This document shows positions 44,606 to 53,756 of a DNA stretch of 64,000 bases, in pieces; within the stretch, counting starts at the first letter, position 1; each line of letters opens with the position of its first letter. Source of the DNA: Skermania piniformis (GTDB lineage: Bacteria; Actinomycetota; Actinomycetes; Mycobacteriales; Mycobacteriaceae); contig NZ_CP079105.1 of assembly GCF_019285775.1 (NCBI RefSeq), positions 1,240,001 to 1,304,000 of the forward strand, read 5' to 3'. The translations under genes were made by a program, and so were the position numbers. The notes under the pieces were generated by a model that searched no databases, had not been told where the DNA came from, and worked only from the letters and a program-made list of their open reading frames with translations.

Positions 44606-45726
44606 GCTCAGCGAACTCCGCGACCCGAACGGCCGTGGCGTCCGCCCGCAGTATCGTCGTGAAGATCGGTTCGGCGGCGTTGACCAGCCTGACCGGGGGA
44701 CTCGATACCGACCGGCTGGATCGGCTCGCCGATGCGTTGGAAACCCGGATGCGGGCCGGTTCCGACGTGGTGGTGGTCTCGTCCGGGGCGATCGGCGCCG
44801 GGCTGGCGCCGCTCGGGCTCAGCCAACGTCCACGCGATCTGGCCACAAAACAGGCCGCCGCAAGCGTCGGGCAGCTTGCTCTGGCGCACGCCTGGGGGAC
44901 GTCGTTCGCGCGGTACGGCCGGGTCGTCGGCCAGGTGTTGTTGTCTGCCGACGACTTCGCCCGCCGGGAGCACCACCGCAACGCGCAGCGCACGCTCGAC
45001 CGGCTCCGCGCGCTGGGCGCGGTGGCGGTGGTCAACGAGAACGACACGGTCGCTACCGAGGAGATCCGGTTCGGCGACAACGACCGGTTGGCCGCGCTGG
45101 TATCGCACCTGGTCGGTGCCGACGCACTGGTTTTGTTGTCCGACGTCGACGGACTGTACGACGGCGATCCGCGGCGCGGCGACGCGCAGCGGATCCGCGA
45201 GGTGGCGGTAGATGCCGATCTGAGCTCGATCACCGTCGGTGCCGGTGGTGTGCTCGGCACCGGGGGGATGATCTCGAAGCTGTCTGCGGCCCGGCTCGCG
45301 GCGGCTGCCGGGGTTCCGGTGCTGCTCGCCGCGGCCCAGGCCGCCGATCAGGCACTCGGTGCGGCGCAGGTCGGTACTGCGTTCGCGGCCGGGTCGGAAC
45401 GGATGAGCGCGCGGCGATTCTGGGTTCGGCACGCCGCGGACAGCCGCGGCGCACTGGTGCTCGATGCCGGTGCGGTAGCCGCCATCGCTCGCCGCCGCCG
45501 GTCCCTGCTGGCCGCCGGGATAACCGCGGTGCGTGGCGATTTCAACGGTGGCGACGTGGTGGACCTGGTCGGGCCGGACGAGGTTGTGGTCGCCCGCGGA
45601 ATCGTCGAATACGACAGCGCAGAACTGGCCGACATGCTCGGCCGCTCCACCGGTGACCTGCCCGAGGGGCTGCGCCGTGCGGTCGTGCATGCCGACGACC
45701 TCGTCGGTCTCAGCGCCGCCCGGTGA
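44602..45726 (+). CDS. proB: Glutamate 5-kinase
   Basis: A 374-residue amino acid kinase that phosphorylates glutamate in the first step of proline synthesis. VVKIGSAAL is the phosphate-binding start, SSGAIGAGL follows, [17 protein letters not shown] is near 150, and a C-terminal PUA domain occupies about residues 285-365. The GTG start overlaps the obg stop. Its 3' end overlaps the convergent EspG-type gene by 17 bp. proA, the next pathway enzyme, is 4 kb downstream. Confidence 0.96.
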   Translation: MSSANSATRTAVASARSIVVKIGSAALTSLTGGLDTDRLDRLADALETRMRAGSDVVVVSSGAIGAGLAPLGLSQRPRDLATKQAAASVGQLALAHAWGTSFARYGRVVGQVLLSADDFARREHHRNAQRTLDRLRALGAVAVVNENDTVATEEIRFGDNDRLAALVSHLVGADALVLLSDVDGLYDGDPRRGDAQRIREVAVDADLSSITVGAGGVLGTGGMISKLSAARLAAAAGVPVLLAAAQAADQALGAAQVGTAFAAGSERMSARRFWVRHAADSRGALVLDAGAVAAIARRRRSLLAAGITAVRGDFNGGDVVDLVGPDEVVVARGIVEYDSAELADMLGRSTGDLPEGLRRAVVHADDLVGLSAAR

Positions 45727-46435
45727 GCGCTTGCTGTAGGTAATCGGCGATGTTCTCGCTGGATACCGGCGCGATCCGGACTGCGCCATCGGTGCGGATC
45801 AGATACCGGCCGTCCCGCACGACATCCACCCACGACAGGTATTGCGGTGGATCCGGCTGAGTCGTACGCAGACCGGTCTCGATTCGGATGTGCCCCTCCG
45901 CAGTTCGGGGCGCGGACAATACCCGTCGGGCTTGTCGACTGGTCGACGGTGCGCGGGTGGATCCGGCACCGAGGGGACTCTCGCCGGCGAGGGCAGCTCC
46001 GGGCTCGACCGACCGGCCGGCGCGGCCACGCGCGGCCGGGGGCAGGATGGCGACCGCTCGTGCCGCCAACCGATCGGCCGGGCAGCTGTGGAGCCGGATG
46101 ATTCCGCCGAACTCGGCGGCGATCCCCGGCTGTTGGACCAGCAGGGCCGCCCGATCGGCGGCCAGCGCGCCGTGGATGCGGATCCGGGCGGCCTCGTCGT
46201 CGGTTCGCCCGCCGATCGCGACGAGGCGCGCATCCGGCCGTGCGATCAACTCGAGCGCGCCGGTCAACGCCTGGTCCGCGCCGGTCGGTAGGCGTTGTGC
46301 GATTGCTTCGTGCAGCCGCACGGTCTCGGGCTCGGTGCGTGCAGACTCGACCACTCGGATCGGATACGGGTACTCGACGGCTCCGGTTTCCAGCCAGACG
46401 TGTGCGAACTCGTCCAGGGTGAACGACCAGCTCAT
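45710..46435 (-). CDS. ESX secretion-associated EspG family protein
   Basis: A 241-residue protein matching the EspG family, cytosolic chaperones that bind PE-PPE-type substrates of type VII secretion. The N-terminal [16 protein letters not shown] and the later [16 protein letters not shown] are family-like; the middle (about residues 110-175) is low-complexity. ATG at 46435 has AAGGGGAG upstream and a good promoter beyond it. No ESX, PE, PPE or WXG100 gene occurs in this window, so it is an orphan here; its partner must be encoded elsewhere. Confidence 0.8.
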   Translation of the reverse strand: MSWSFTLDEFAHVWLETGAVEYPYPIRVVESARTEPETVRLHEAIAQRLPTGADQALTGALELIARPDARLVAIGGRTDDEAARIRIHGALAADRAALLVQQPGIAAEFGGIIRLHSCPADRLAARAVAILPPAARGRAGRSVEPGAALAGESPLGAGSTRAPSTSRQARRVLSAPRTAEGHIRIETGLRTTQPDPPQYLSWVDVVRDGRYLIRTDGAVRIAPVSSENIADYLQQALTGRR

Positions 46436-46480
46436 CTGAAATCGCTCCCCTTCCGTCGATCGAGCCGGTAACCCGAATAG

Positions 46481-46510
46481 ATAATACCGACCGGATGGTC
46501 TTTATGTCCT
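46481..46510 (-). promoter_or_regulatory. Candidate promoter of the EspG-type gene
   Basis: On the minus strand AGGACA (-35, 46505-46510) and TATTAT (-10, 46481-46486) are separated by 18 bp, giving a predicted leader of about 40 nt before the ATG at 46435. This AT-rich spot stands out in GC-rich DNA. It lies just downstream of the recQ stop, so the EspG gene need not depend on recQ transcription. Confidence 0.45.
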
Positions 46511-46518
46511 CCCGCTAA

Positions 46519-48627
46519 CTATTTGGGTATCGTCAGCGCAAACGGGAGCACGGCGTCCACACCGACGGTGCGCAATTCGTGCGCGGCAACGGTGTAGGTC
46601 CAGCCGGTATCGGTACGGTCGGTGAGCAGCAGGAGCGGGCCGGTGTGCTCGCTCAGGTCCGGCAGGTCCCAGCTGCCGACCAGGCCGGCCACCCGGTAGG
46701 CCGAGTTGGCAGCCGACACCGGAGGATGGCCGGGGCGGCGGGGCAGCGTGCCCAGGTCGGTCAGCCGACCGAGTTCGGCAAGGTGCGCGGCCAGGCTCTG
46801 CATCAGCTGTGGGTGGGTCGCCGACTCCAGCGTGAGCACCGCGGTCGGTCGCTGCGCCCAGTCCCAATCCCGCAGTACCGCGACGCATCCCCGCACCACC
46901 GGTTCCGGCGCTGTGAGATCCGGACCGTCGAGCAGCGCACGCAGACGCGGGCCCCAGCCGAGATCTGCCAGCCGGCCGAGCGCGCGGCCGGCTTCGGGAC
47001 CGGTGGTGATCCGGCCTGCCAGCGCCACGCCGAGGCGGTCCATTCCGGTCGGCCAGAGCTTGCGGGGCGGGAGTGGGACGCCTGGTCGCGCCAGGCGGGC
47101 GCGGGTGGCGGTGAGATCGGCGGTGTCGACATCTACCGGGCGGCGCCGGCCGGCGCAGTTGTCGCAGCGGCCACACCGATAGTTCCGGTCCAGCGCCGGA
47201 TCGTCGAGTTGGCTGCGCAGGAACACCATCCGGCAACCGGTCGTGTTCTGGTAGTCCAGCATCGCCTGCTGTTCGCGCCCCCGCGCGTCGTCCAGCCGGC
47301 GGTACCGGTCGGCGTCGTAGGTCCAGTCTCGCCCGGTCGACAGCCAGCCGCCGCGCACCCGACGCACCGCGCCGTCGACATCGAGCACCTTGAGCACCGT
47401 CTCCAATCGGGTCCGGTTCAGCTCGACGGCCGGCTCGAGTGCCGCGGTGGAGCGCGGACGTTCGGTATCCAGCGCTGCGATAACACTGCGCACCAGGTGT
47501 TCTCGGGGGAACGCCACCGACGCGAACCAACTCCAGATGCGCTGGTCCTCCGGCCCGGGCAGCAAGATCACCTCGGCTCGGTCGGTGGCCCGGCCGGCGC
47601 GGCCGACCTGCTGGTAGTAGGCGATCGGCGAGGATGGTGCGCCGAGGTGTACGACGAAGCCGAGGTTCGGCTTGTCGAACCCCATGCCCAATGCCGAGGT
47701 CGCCACCAGCGCTTTGACCTCGTCGGCGAGCAGAGCCTGCTCCAACGCCGCACGTTCGGCGCTGTCGGTCTGCCCGGTGTAGGCGGCGACCCGATGACCG
47801 TGTGCGGCTAACAGTTCGGCGAGATCCTGGGCCGCGGATACGGTGAGCGTGTAGATGATTCCGGAGCCGGGAAGTTCGGCGAGATGCGTCGCGAGCCAGG
47901 TCGCCCGCACCACGGCGTCGTCGATCCGGACGACGTCGAGGTGCAGCGACTCCCGGTCCAGCGAGCCGCGCAGCATCAGCGTTTCGTTGTTCACTCCGAT
48001 CTGGGCCGCCACATCGGAGACGACCCGATCGTTCGCGGTCGCCGTGGTAGCCAGAACCGGCACGTCGTCACCCAGGTCGGCGATCAGCGTGCGGATCCGT
48101 CGGTAGTCCGGCCGGAAGTCGTGCCCCCAGTCGGAAATACAGTGAGCTTCGTCGATCACCACCAGGCCGGCGTCGGCGGCTAACGCAGGGAGGACTTGAT
48201 CCCGGAAATCGGGATTGTTCAGCCGTTCCGGACTGACCAGCAACACGTCGACCGTTCCGGCGCGGACCTGCTCGTGGATCTCGTCCCACTCGGTCATGTT
48301 ACCGGAGTTGATCGTTGCCGCTACGACGCCCGCTCGCTCGGCCGCCGCGACCTGGTTACGCATCAGGGCGAGCAGCGGCGAGATGATGACCGCCGGTCCG
48401 CCGCCGGCGTTGCGCAGCAGCTTGGCCGCGATGAAGTAGACCGCGGACTTGCCCCAGCCGGTGCGCTGCACCACCAGAGCGCGGCGCCGATGCCGGACCA
48501 GCGCTTCGATCGCGGTCCACTGGTCGGGGCGCAGCACCGCGTCCGGGCCAGCCAGGTCGCGCAGCAGGGCGTCGGCGGCGCCGCGCAGTTCGTCGGCGGG
48601 GTGGGGGAGGGCGGTCACCCGGCCCAT
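46519..48627 (-). CDS. recQ: RecQ family ATP-dependent DNA helicase
   Basis: A 702-residue 3'-5' DNA helicase of recombination and repair. Walker A QRTGWGKSA is near residue 56, the DEAH box IDEAHCISDWGHDFRP near 157, the RecQ helicase C domain contains ATSALGMGFDKP and QQVGRAGRA, and the zinc cluster RCGRCDNC is near 487. The C-terminal about 190 residues form a non-standard extension without an obvious HRDC domain. It occupies the place between proB and proA where mycobacteria carry nadE and other genes. Confidence 0.92.
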   Translation of the reverse strand: MGRVTALPHPADELRGAADALLRDLAGPDAVLRPDQWTAIEALVRHRRRALVVQRTGWGKSAVYFIAAKLLRNAGGGPAVIISPLLALMRNQVAAAERAGVVAATINSGNMTEWDEIHEQVRAGTVDVLLVSPERLNNPDFRDQVLPALAADAGLVVIDEAHCISDWGHDFRPDYRRIRTLIADLGDDVPVLATTATANDRVVSDVAAQIGVNNETLMLRGSLDRESLHLDVVRIDDAVVRATWLATHLAELPGSGIIYTLTVSAAQDLAELLAAHGHRVAAYTGQTDSAERAALEQALLADEVKALVATSALGMGFDKPNLGFVVHLGAPSSPIAYYQQVGRAGRATDRAEVILLPGPEDQRIWSWFASVAFPREHLVRSVIAALDTERPRSTAALEPAVELNRTRLETVLKVLDVDGAVRRVRGGWLSTGRDWTYDADRYRRLDDARGREQQAMLDYQNTTGCRMVFLRSQLDDPALDRNYRCGRCDNCAGRRRPVDVDTADLTATRARLARPGVPLPPRKLWPTGMDRLGVALAGRITTGPEAGRALGRLADLGWGPRLRALLDGPDLTAPEPVVRGCVAVLRDWDWAQRPTAVLTLESATHPQLMQSLAAHLAELGRLTDLGTLPRRPGHPPVSAANSAYRVAGLVGSWDLPDLSEHTGPLLLLTDRTDTGWTYTVAAHELRTVGVDAVLPFALTIPK

Positions 48628-48718
48628 CCTGCCCCGCGGTACCGACAGCCTCGCTGTACCTGCTGAATTAATCCGTTCGGCTTATTGCCCGCCCAGGCGG
48701 GGGCGGTTCACTTCCATC

Positions 48719-48943
48719 GTGGGTTTTCTCGAAATGCTGATCGAGATCGCCGATCGGTTCGGCCCCGAGGACCAGTCCCGCCGCGGCTGGTTCCGCTGGT
48801 CGTTGAAGCTGCTCGCGGTCATGCTCGTACTGGCCGCGGCAGTCGTATGGCTGTTCTTTGCCAATCCGCTTCCGTTCATCGTCCTTGCGGTGGTCCTCGT
48901 CGTGCCGGTTCTGTTCGGTTTCCTGGCCGATTTGGTGAGCTGA
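48719..48943 (+). CDS. Small two-helix membrane protein
   Basis: A 74-residue protein with an amphipathic N terminus (MLIEIADRFGPEDQ) and two close hydrophobic helices (about residues 27-47 and 49-69). It starts at GTG 48719 (ATG 48734 is an alternative); no strong ribosome site is seen. Its TGA overlaps the ATG of the RDD gene (TGATG), so the two are translationally coupled and may form one membrane unit. The function is unknown. Confidence 0.68.
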   Translation: MGFLEMLIEIADRFGPEDQSRRGWFRWSLKLLAVMLVLAAAVVWLFFANPLPFIVLAVVLVVPVLFGFLADLVS

Positions 48944-49737
48944 TGACGGGCGCAATGGCGGTGCGGACCGCCGAACCGGTCGGGTTCCGGCGGGTCGCCG
49001 CCCGATCGATCGATATCGGGCTGGCCCTCGGCGTGGCCGCAGTGATCGTGGCGATATCCCATTGGCGGATCACCGAGCTGATCACCACCTGGCCGGAGTA
49101 TGCGGAACTCGGGGTCCGGGGGGCGCTCGGGTGGGAAGGCGAGGTGATCGAGACCGGGCGGGTGGTCGGTCTGCAGGCGCTCGACGACGTTCGGCAGATC
49201 GTCGTCCAGGGTTTTGTCGCACTCGTCGTCGTGGTCCTGGCCTACCATCTGACCGCGCTGCTCTGGCGGGATCGCACGCTCGGACACCTCGTGCTGGATC
49301 TCCGGGTTCGCGACGCGGTCTCGGCCGGGCTGGGCCGCAGTCGCGCGGTGCGGCGGGCGCTGACGAGCGCCGTGCTCGACATCGGCGTATACGTCGCAGC
49401 CTGGTTGGCGCTGGTCAGCGGTCGGTTCGTGCTCGGCGCGACGCTGTGGGTGATCGCCGTCGCGGTATTGCTGATCGACGCGATGCTCGCTTGTGGACCG
49501 GCCCATCGGTCGCTGACCGATCGGCTCAGCGGCACCGCGGTCGAGCGAGCCGATCTGCACCGACGGTCACTGGCACTGGTCCGGGACGGTGCCGCTCCCG
49601 TCGCCAGGCAATCTGTGGTGGTAAGTGCCGATGCCGCGCGCCGCGCGCTCGACTCGGGAACCGGACGGCGCGCCCGGGCCGCCGGAGCCCGGCTCGGCAA
49701 CCGACTGGCCGACGGCTACCGCAACCGATCGCGGTAG
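48943..49737 (+). CDS. RDD family membrane protein
   Basis: A 264-residue integral membrane protein. The RDD core has the Arg and Asp residues in [16 protein letters not shown], and further helices lie at about residues 70-90, 140-180. The C-terminal 65 residues are cytosolic and Arg/Ala-rich. RDD proteins are poorly characterised; some affect ion balance. The start codon overlaps the stop of the small membrane gene and proA follows after 31 bp. Confidence 0.85.
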   Translation: MTGAMAVRTAEPVGFRRVAARSIDIGLALGVAAVIVAISHWRITELITTWPEYAELGVRGALGWEGEVIETGRVVGLQALDDVRQIVVQGFVALVVVVLAYHLTALLWRDRTLGHLVLDLRVRDAVSAGLGRSRAVRRALTSAVLDIGVYVAAWLALVSGRFVLGATLWVIAVAVLLIDAMLACGPAHRSLTDRLSGTAVERADLHRRSLALVRDGAAPVARQSVVVSADAARRALDSGTGRRARAAGARLGNRLADGYRNRSR

Positions 49738-49768
49738 CGGCGCCGCGGCGGCCGATACCCTGGACGCC

Positions 49769-51028
49769 ATGACGACCACGGTGCAGCCGGATCTGCGTGA
49801 GCTGGTGCACGCTGCCGCACGCCGGGCCCGAGTGGCGGCTCGGACACTGGCCCGGATGACCACGGCGGAGAAGGATGCTGTGTTGCATGCCGCCGCGGAG
49901 GCGGTGCTCGCGGCCGCTCCCACGGTGCTGGCGGCGAACGCCGAGGACGTGACGGCCGCCGCTGCGGCGGGCACCGAGGACTCGCTGCTGGACCGGCTGC
50001 GGCTCACCGACGCCCGGATCGACGGGATCGCCGGCGGGCTCCGCCAGGTGGCCGGGTTGCCCGATCCGATCGGCGATGTCCTGCGCGGCTCGACTCTGCC
50101 GAACGGCCTGGAACTGCGCCAGGTCCGGGTACCGCTCGGGGTGGTCGGCATCGTCTACGAGGCCCGCCCCAACGTGACCGTCGACGCATTCGGGCTGGCA
50201 CTCAAGTCCGGCAACGCCGTGCTGCTGCGCGGATCGTCCTCGGCTGCGCGGTCCAATGCCGCGCTGGTCGACGTGCTTCGCCAGGCGTTGGCCGAGCAGG
50301 GCGCGCCGGCCGACGCGGTGCAGTTGTTGCCCAGTGCCGACCGCGCCGGCGTCACTCATCTGATCCAGGCCCGCGGTCTGGTCGACGTGGTGATCCCGCG
50401 GGGCGGGGCCGGACTGATTGCCGCCGTCGTCCGTGACGCGCAGGTGCCGACGATCGAGACCGGGACCGGCAACTGTCACGTCTACGTGCACTCCGCCGCC
50501 GATCTCGACATGGCCGAGGCGATTCTGATCAACTCCAAGACCCGCCGCCCGAGCGTGTGCAACACCGCGGAGACGGTGCTTGTCGATCGGGCGATCGCCG
50601 AGGTCGCCGTGCCGCGCCTGCTCGCTGTGCTGGGTGACCAGGGGGTGACCGTGCACGGCGATCTACCCGGTCTGGTCGCGGCGACCGATGCCGACTGGGC
50701 CGAGGAGTATCTGTCGCTCGACATCGCGTTGAAGGTGGTGGACGGCATCGACCAGGCGATCGAGCACATCGACCACTGGGGAACCGGGCATACCGAAGCG
50801 ATCGTCACCGCCGATCTGGCGGCGGCGCGTGAGTTCACCGCACGGGTGGACGCCGCCGCGGTGATGGTGAACGCCTCGACCGCATTCACCGACGGCGAGC
50901 AGTTCGGGTTCGGCGCCGAGATCGGCATCTCGACCCAGAAGCTGCATGCTCGCGGCCCGATGGGGCTGCCGGAGCTCACCTCGACGAAATGGATCGTGTG
51001 GGGCGACGGACAGGTCCGGCCGGCGTGA
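49769..51028 (+). CDS. proA: Gamma-glutamyl phosphate reductase
   Basis: A 419-residue NADPH-dependent enzyme, the second step of proline synthesis, converting the ProB product to glutamate semialdehyde. [17 protein letters not shown] is the signature, and the catalytic Cys lies in [11 protein letters not shown] near residue 265. ATG at 49769 gives the usual N terminus. The end overlaps the MoxR gene start (GTGA). Confidence 0.97.
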   Translation: MTTTVQPDLRELVHAAARRARVAARTLARMTTAEKDAVLHAAAEAVLAAAPTVLAANAEDVTAAAAAGTEDSLLDRLRLTDARIDGIAGGLRQVAGLPDPIGDVLRGSTLPNGLELRQVRVPLGVVGIVYEARPNVTVDAFGLALKSGNAVLLRGSSSAARSNAALVDVLRQALAEQGAPADAVQLLPSADRAGVTHLIQARGLVDVVIPRGGAGLIAAVVRDAQVPTIETGTGNCHVYVHSAADLDMAEAILINSKTRRPSVCNTAETVLVDRAIAEVAVPRLLAVLGDQGVTVHGDLPGLVAATDADWAEEYLSLDIALKVVDGIDQAIEHIDHWGTGHTEAIVTADLAAAREFTARVDAAAVMVNASTAFTDGEQFGFGAEIGISTQKLHARGPMGLPELTSTKWIVWGDGQVRPA

Positions 51029-51924
51029 GGCGCGCCCCAGAACGCATTCCTGCGTTCGACTCGGTGGACGACGTGCGTGCCCGGCTGGCCGGCACCGGAT
51101 ACATCGCCGACACCGGCACCGCGACCGCGGTGTTCCTGGCCGACCGGCTCGGCAAGCCGCTGTTGGTCGAGGGCCCGGCCGGAGTGGGCAAAACCGAGCT
51201 GGCCCGGGCGGTAGCGCAGGCGACCGGGGCGGAGCTGATCCGGTTGCAGTGCTACGAGGGGATCGACGAGGCGCGGGCGCTGTACGAATGGAATCACGCC
51301 AAGCAGATTCTCCGAATTCAGGCCGGCACCGGGAACGCGCGCAACGGTACGGCGGATACCTGGGCCGAGACCGAGCAGGACGTCTTCGCCGAGGACTTTC
51401 TGCTCTCGCGACCGTTGCTGACGGCGATCCGGCGGCCCGACCCGACCGTGTTGCTGATCGACGAGACGGACAAGGCCGACGCCGAGATCGAAGGCCTGTT
51501 GCTGGAGGTGCTGTCCGATTTCACGGTCACCGTGCCCGAGCTCGGCACGATTGTGGCGACCCGGCGGCCGTTCGTCCTGCTCACCTCCAATGCGACCCGG
51601 GAGCTGTCGGAGGCGTTGAAGCGGCGCTGCCTGTTCCTGCACATCGACTTTCCGGACGAGGCCGTGGAGCGGCAGATCCTGGCCGCTCGGGTACCCGAGT
51701 TGCCGGATGCGATTGCCGCGCAGCTCACCCGGGTGGTTGCGGTGCTTCGCGGCATGCAGCTGAAGAAGCTGCCTTCGGTGGCGGAAACCATCGACTGGGC
51801 CCGCACGCTACTCGCCCTCGGCCTGGATCGGGTGGATCGTGATGCTGTCGAGTCCACCCTGGGCGTGGTGCTCAAGTACCGCTCCGATCAGGAGCGAGCG
51901 TTGGCCGAGCTGAAATTGCAGTGA
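51025..51924 (+). CDS. MoxR family AAA+ ATPase
   Basis: A 299-residue AAA+ ATPase with Walker [12 protein letters not shown] near residue 48, Walker [12 protein letters not shown] near 145 and sensor [10 protein letters not shown] near 187. MoxR proteins act as chaperones with VWA-domain partners, and the next gene encodes such a partner with overlapping stop and start. Equivalent by order to the mycobacterial Rv2426c-Rv2425c pair. The client is unknown. Confidence 0.92.
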   Translation: MRRAPERIPAFDSVDDVRARLAGTGYIADTGTATAVFLADRLGKPLLVEGPAGVGKTELARAVAQATGAELIRLQCYEGIDEARALYEWNHAKQILRIQAGTGNARNGTADTWAETEQDVFAEDFLLSRPLLTAIRRPDPTVLLIDETDKADAEIEGLLLEVLSDFTVTVPELGTIVATRRPFVLLTSNATRELSEALKRRCLFLHIDFPDEAVERQILAARVPELPDAIAAQLTRVVAVLRGMQLKKLPSVAETIDWARTLLALGLDRVDRDAVESTLGVVLKYRSDQERALAELKLQ

Positions 51925-53336
51925 CACCGCTGCCGTCTGCCGGCCTGCCGGAGCACCTGGTCGGCTTCGTCGAAGCGCTCCGGGATCGGGGTATTCCGGT
52001 CGGTCCGTCGGAGACGGTCGACGCCGGGCACGTGCTGGCGGTGCTGGACCTGCTGGACCGGGAGTCGGTGCGAGCCGGGTTGGCCTGCGCGCTGCTGCGC
52101 CGGCCGGCCGATCGCCCGACCTTCGACGGGCTGTTCGACCTCTGGTTTCCGCTCGGAATCGGAGCCCGTACCGCCGAGTCGGCCGATCCGACCCTGCCGC
52201 GGCGGGTGGACGGGACGGTCGACATCCCGGCATTGCGCGGACTGATCGCCGAGTTGCTCGGTGTCGATGCGGCGGAGCAACAGGCGCTGGCCGCGCAGCT
52301 GGTCGACCAGCTCGGCCGGTACGAGTCGGCGAACGGTCCGTCGTTTTCGGCGTATCAAGCGCTGCGCGAGGTGCAGCTCGACTCGCTGGTCACCCGGGTG
52401 ATGGCGGCGATGATCGGGGGCCGCCGGGGTTCGGGCGACGACGAGCCGGATCCGAACGATCTCGGCGACGAGGTCGATCGGCGGCTTGCCCGGCAGCGCA
52501 TCGCGAACTTCCGCGACCAGGTGCAGGCCGAAACCCGGCGCCGTTCGGCCGAGCGACAGGGTCGCGAGCGGGTCGCCGGCTACGGGGTGCCCAAGCGGCC
52601 GGACGAGGTCGATTTCCTCCGGGCAACCGAGGTGGAGATGGCCCGGTTACGGCGGACCGTGCCAGCCCTCGCACGGCTGCTGGCCAGTCGGTTGGCGGTG
52701 CGCCGACGTCGGGCCCGGGCCGGCGAGATCGACTTACGTCGCACGTTGCGCGCCTCGATGTCCACCGGTGGCGTGCCGATCGACCTGGTCCGGCGCAAGC
52801 CGCCGATCGGCCGGCCCGACCTGGTGGTGTTGTGCGACGTATCGGGCTCGGTCGCGGGGTTCTCCCAGTTCACGATGCTGCTGGTGAGTGCTCTGCGCGA
52901 ACAGTTCACCCGGGTGCGGATCTTCGCCTTCGTCGACACCACCGACGAGGTAACCCGATATTTCGACCCCGGTGCCGACCTCGCGGGCGCAATGGCGCGG
53001 ATGTTCGCGGACGCCGCGCTGATCCGCTACGACGGGCATTCTGACTACGGCAATGCGCTCGACGTCTTCGAGCGGGACTGGCCTGATGCCGCGACGGCGC
53101 GGTCGTCGCTGTTGATCCTCGGCGACGCTCGGACGAACTATCGCGATCCCCGGCTCGACATCCTCGCCGCGGTGGTGCAGCGGGTGAAGCAGGCGCACTG
53201 GCTGAATCCGGAGCCGCAGCGGCTGTGGGGCTCGGGTGACTCGGCGGCATTGCGGTACCGCGACGTCATCGCGATGCACGAGTGCCGGACCGCGGCTCAA
53301 CTGACCACGATCGTCGGAAATCTGCTGCCGGTGTGA
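51921..53336 (+). CDS. VWA domain protein, CoxE-like MoxR partner
   Basis: A 471-residue soluble protein. The C-terminal half is a von Willebrand A-type domain with a complete MIDAS start (CDVSGSVAG, about residue 310) and later Thr and Asp residues (DTTDEVTRY, ILGDART). The N-terminal half is helical and charged. Such VWA proteins pair with MoxR ATPases to mature metal enzymes or complexes. GTG at 51921 overlaps the MoxR stop. A small inverted repeat, GTGAC/GTCAC, lies around the stop codon. Confidence 0.9.
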   Translation: MTPLPSAGLPEHLVGFVEALRDRGIPVGPSETVDAGHVLAVLDLLDRESVRAGLACALLRRPADRPTFDGLFDLWFPLGIGARTAESADPTLPRRVDGTVDIPALRGLIAELLGVDAAEQQALAAQLVDQLGRYESANGPSFSAYQALREVQLDSLVTRVMAAMIGGRRGSGDDEPDPNDLGDEVDRRLARQRIANFRDQVQAETRRRSAERQGRERVAGYGVPKRPDEVDFLRATEVEMARLRRTVPALARLLASRLAVRRRRARAGEIDLRRTLRASMSTGGVPIDLVRRKPPIGRPDLVVLCDVSGSVAGFSQFTMLLVSALREQFTRVRIFAFVDTTDEVTRYFDPGADLAGAMARMFADAALIRYDGHSDYGNALDVFERDWPDAATARSSLLILGDARTNYRDPRLDILAAVVQRVKQAHWLNPEPQRLWGSGDSAALRYRDVIAMHECRTAAQLTTIVGNLLPV

Positions 53337-53756
53337 CTTATTGGTCACTCCGTCCCGGAAAAGTTGGCTGATAGAACGCTGATCGGCCGACCAGGCCGAA
53401 ATGCCCGGACGGGCGGTACCGGAATAATGCTTATACGCGCAGAAATATGACCGTTAATAGGTAAATTACGGACCGCGCGTCGACAAAAATCGGAACATAC
53501 GGTTGGGTCGGTTTTCTCATCGATTCGGCTGGTCCGGGGCATAACTGAGTGATCGGCGTGTCGGATGCCCCCACTTTGGGGGGCAATCGCGCGATTCCGG
53601 GTAAAGTAAAGAACCGCAGCCGACGTATGCGGTTGCGGAAATGTTGCCAATTAGCTGGCTCGCGCGTAGTGCGTCAGGGGGCTCGGATCGAAGTAGTCGT
53701 CGGCGAAGCGGCCGGGTTCGGTCGGAATTGGTGGCACGGGATCGATGAGGGTGAAC
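53337..53756. other. 420-bp intergenic/leader region before the diguanylate cyclase gene
   Basis: No supported gene. The part 53423-53475 is strongly AT-rich for this genome (for example ATAATGCTTATAC and GTTAATAGGTAAATTAC) and probably contains the promoter. Two inverted repeats follow: TGCCCCC/GGGGGCA (53566-53585) and AACCGCA/TGCGGTT (53612-53634). No cyclic-di-GMP riboswitch core was recognised. Confidence 0.5.

Noticed and set aside
53337-53756. Cyclic-di-GMP riboswitch before the GGDEF gene
   Set aside because: The conserved GEMM segments were not seen, although inverted repeats are present.
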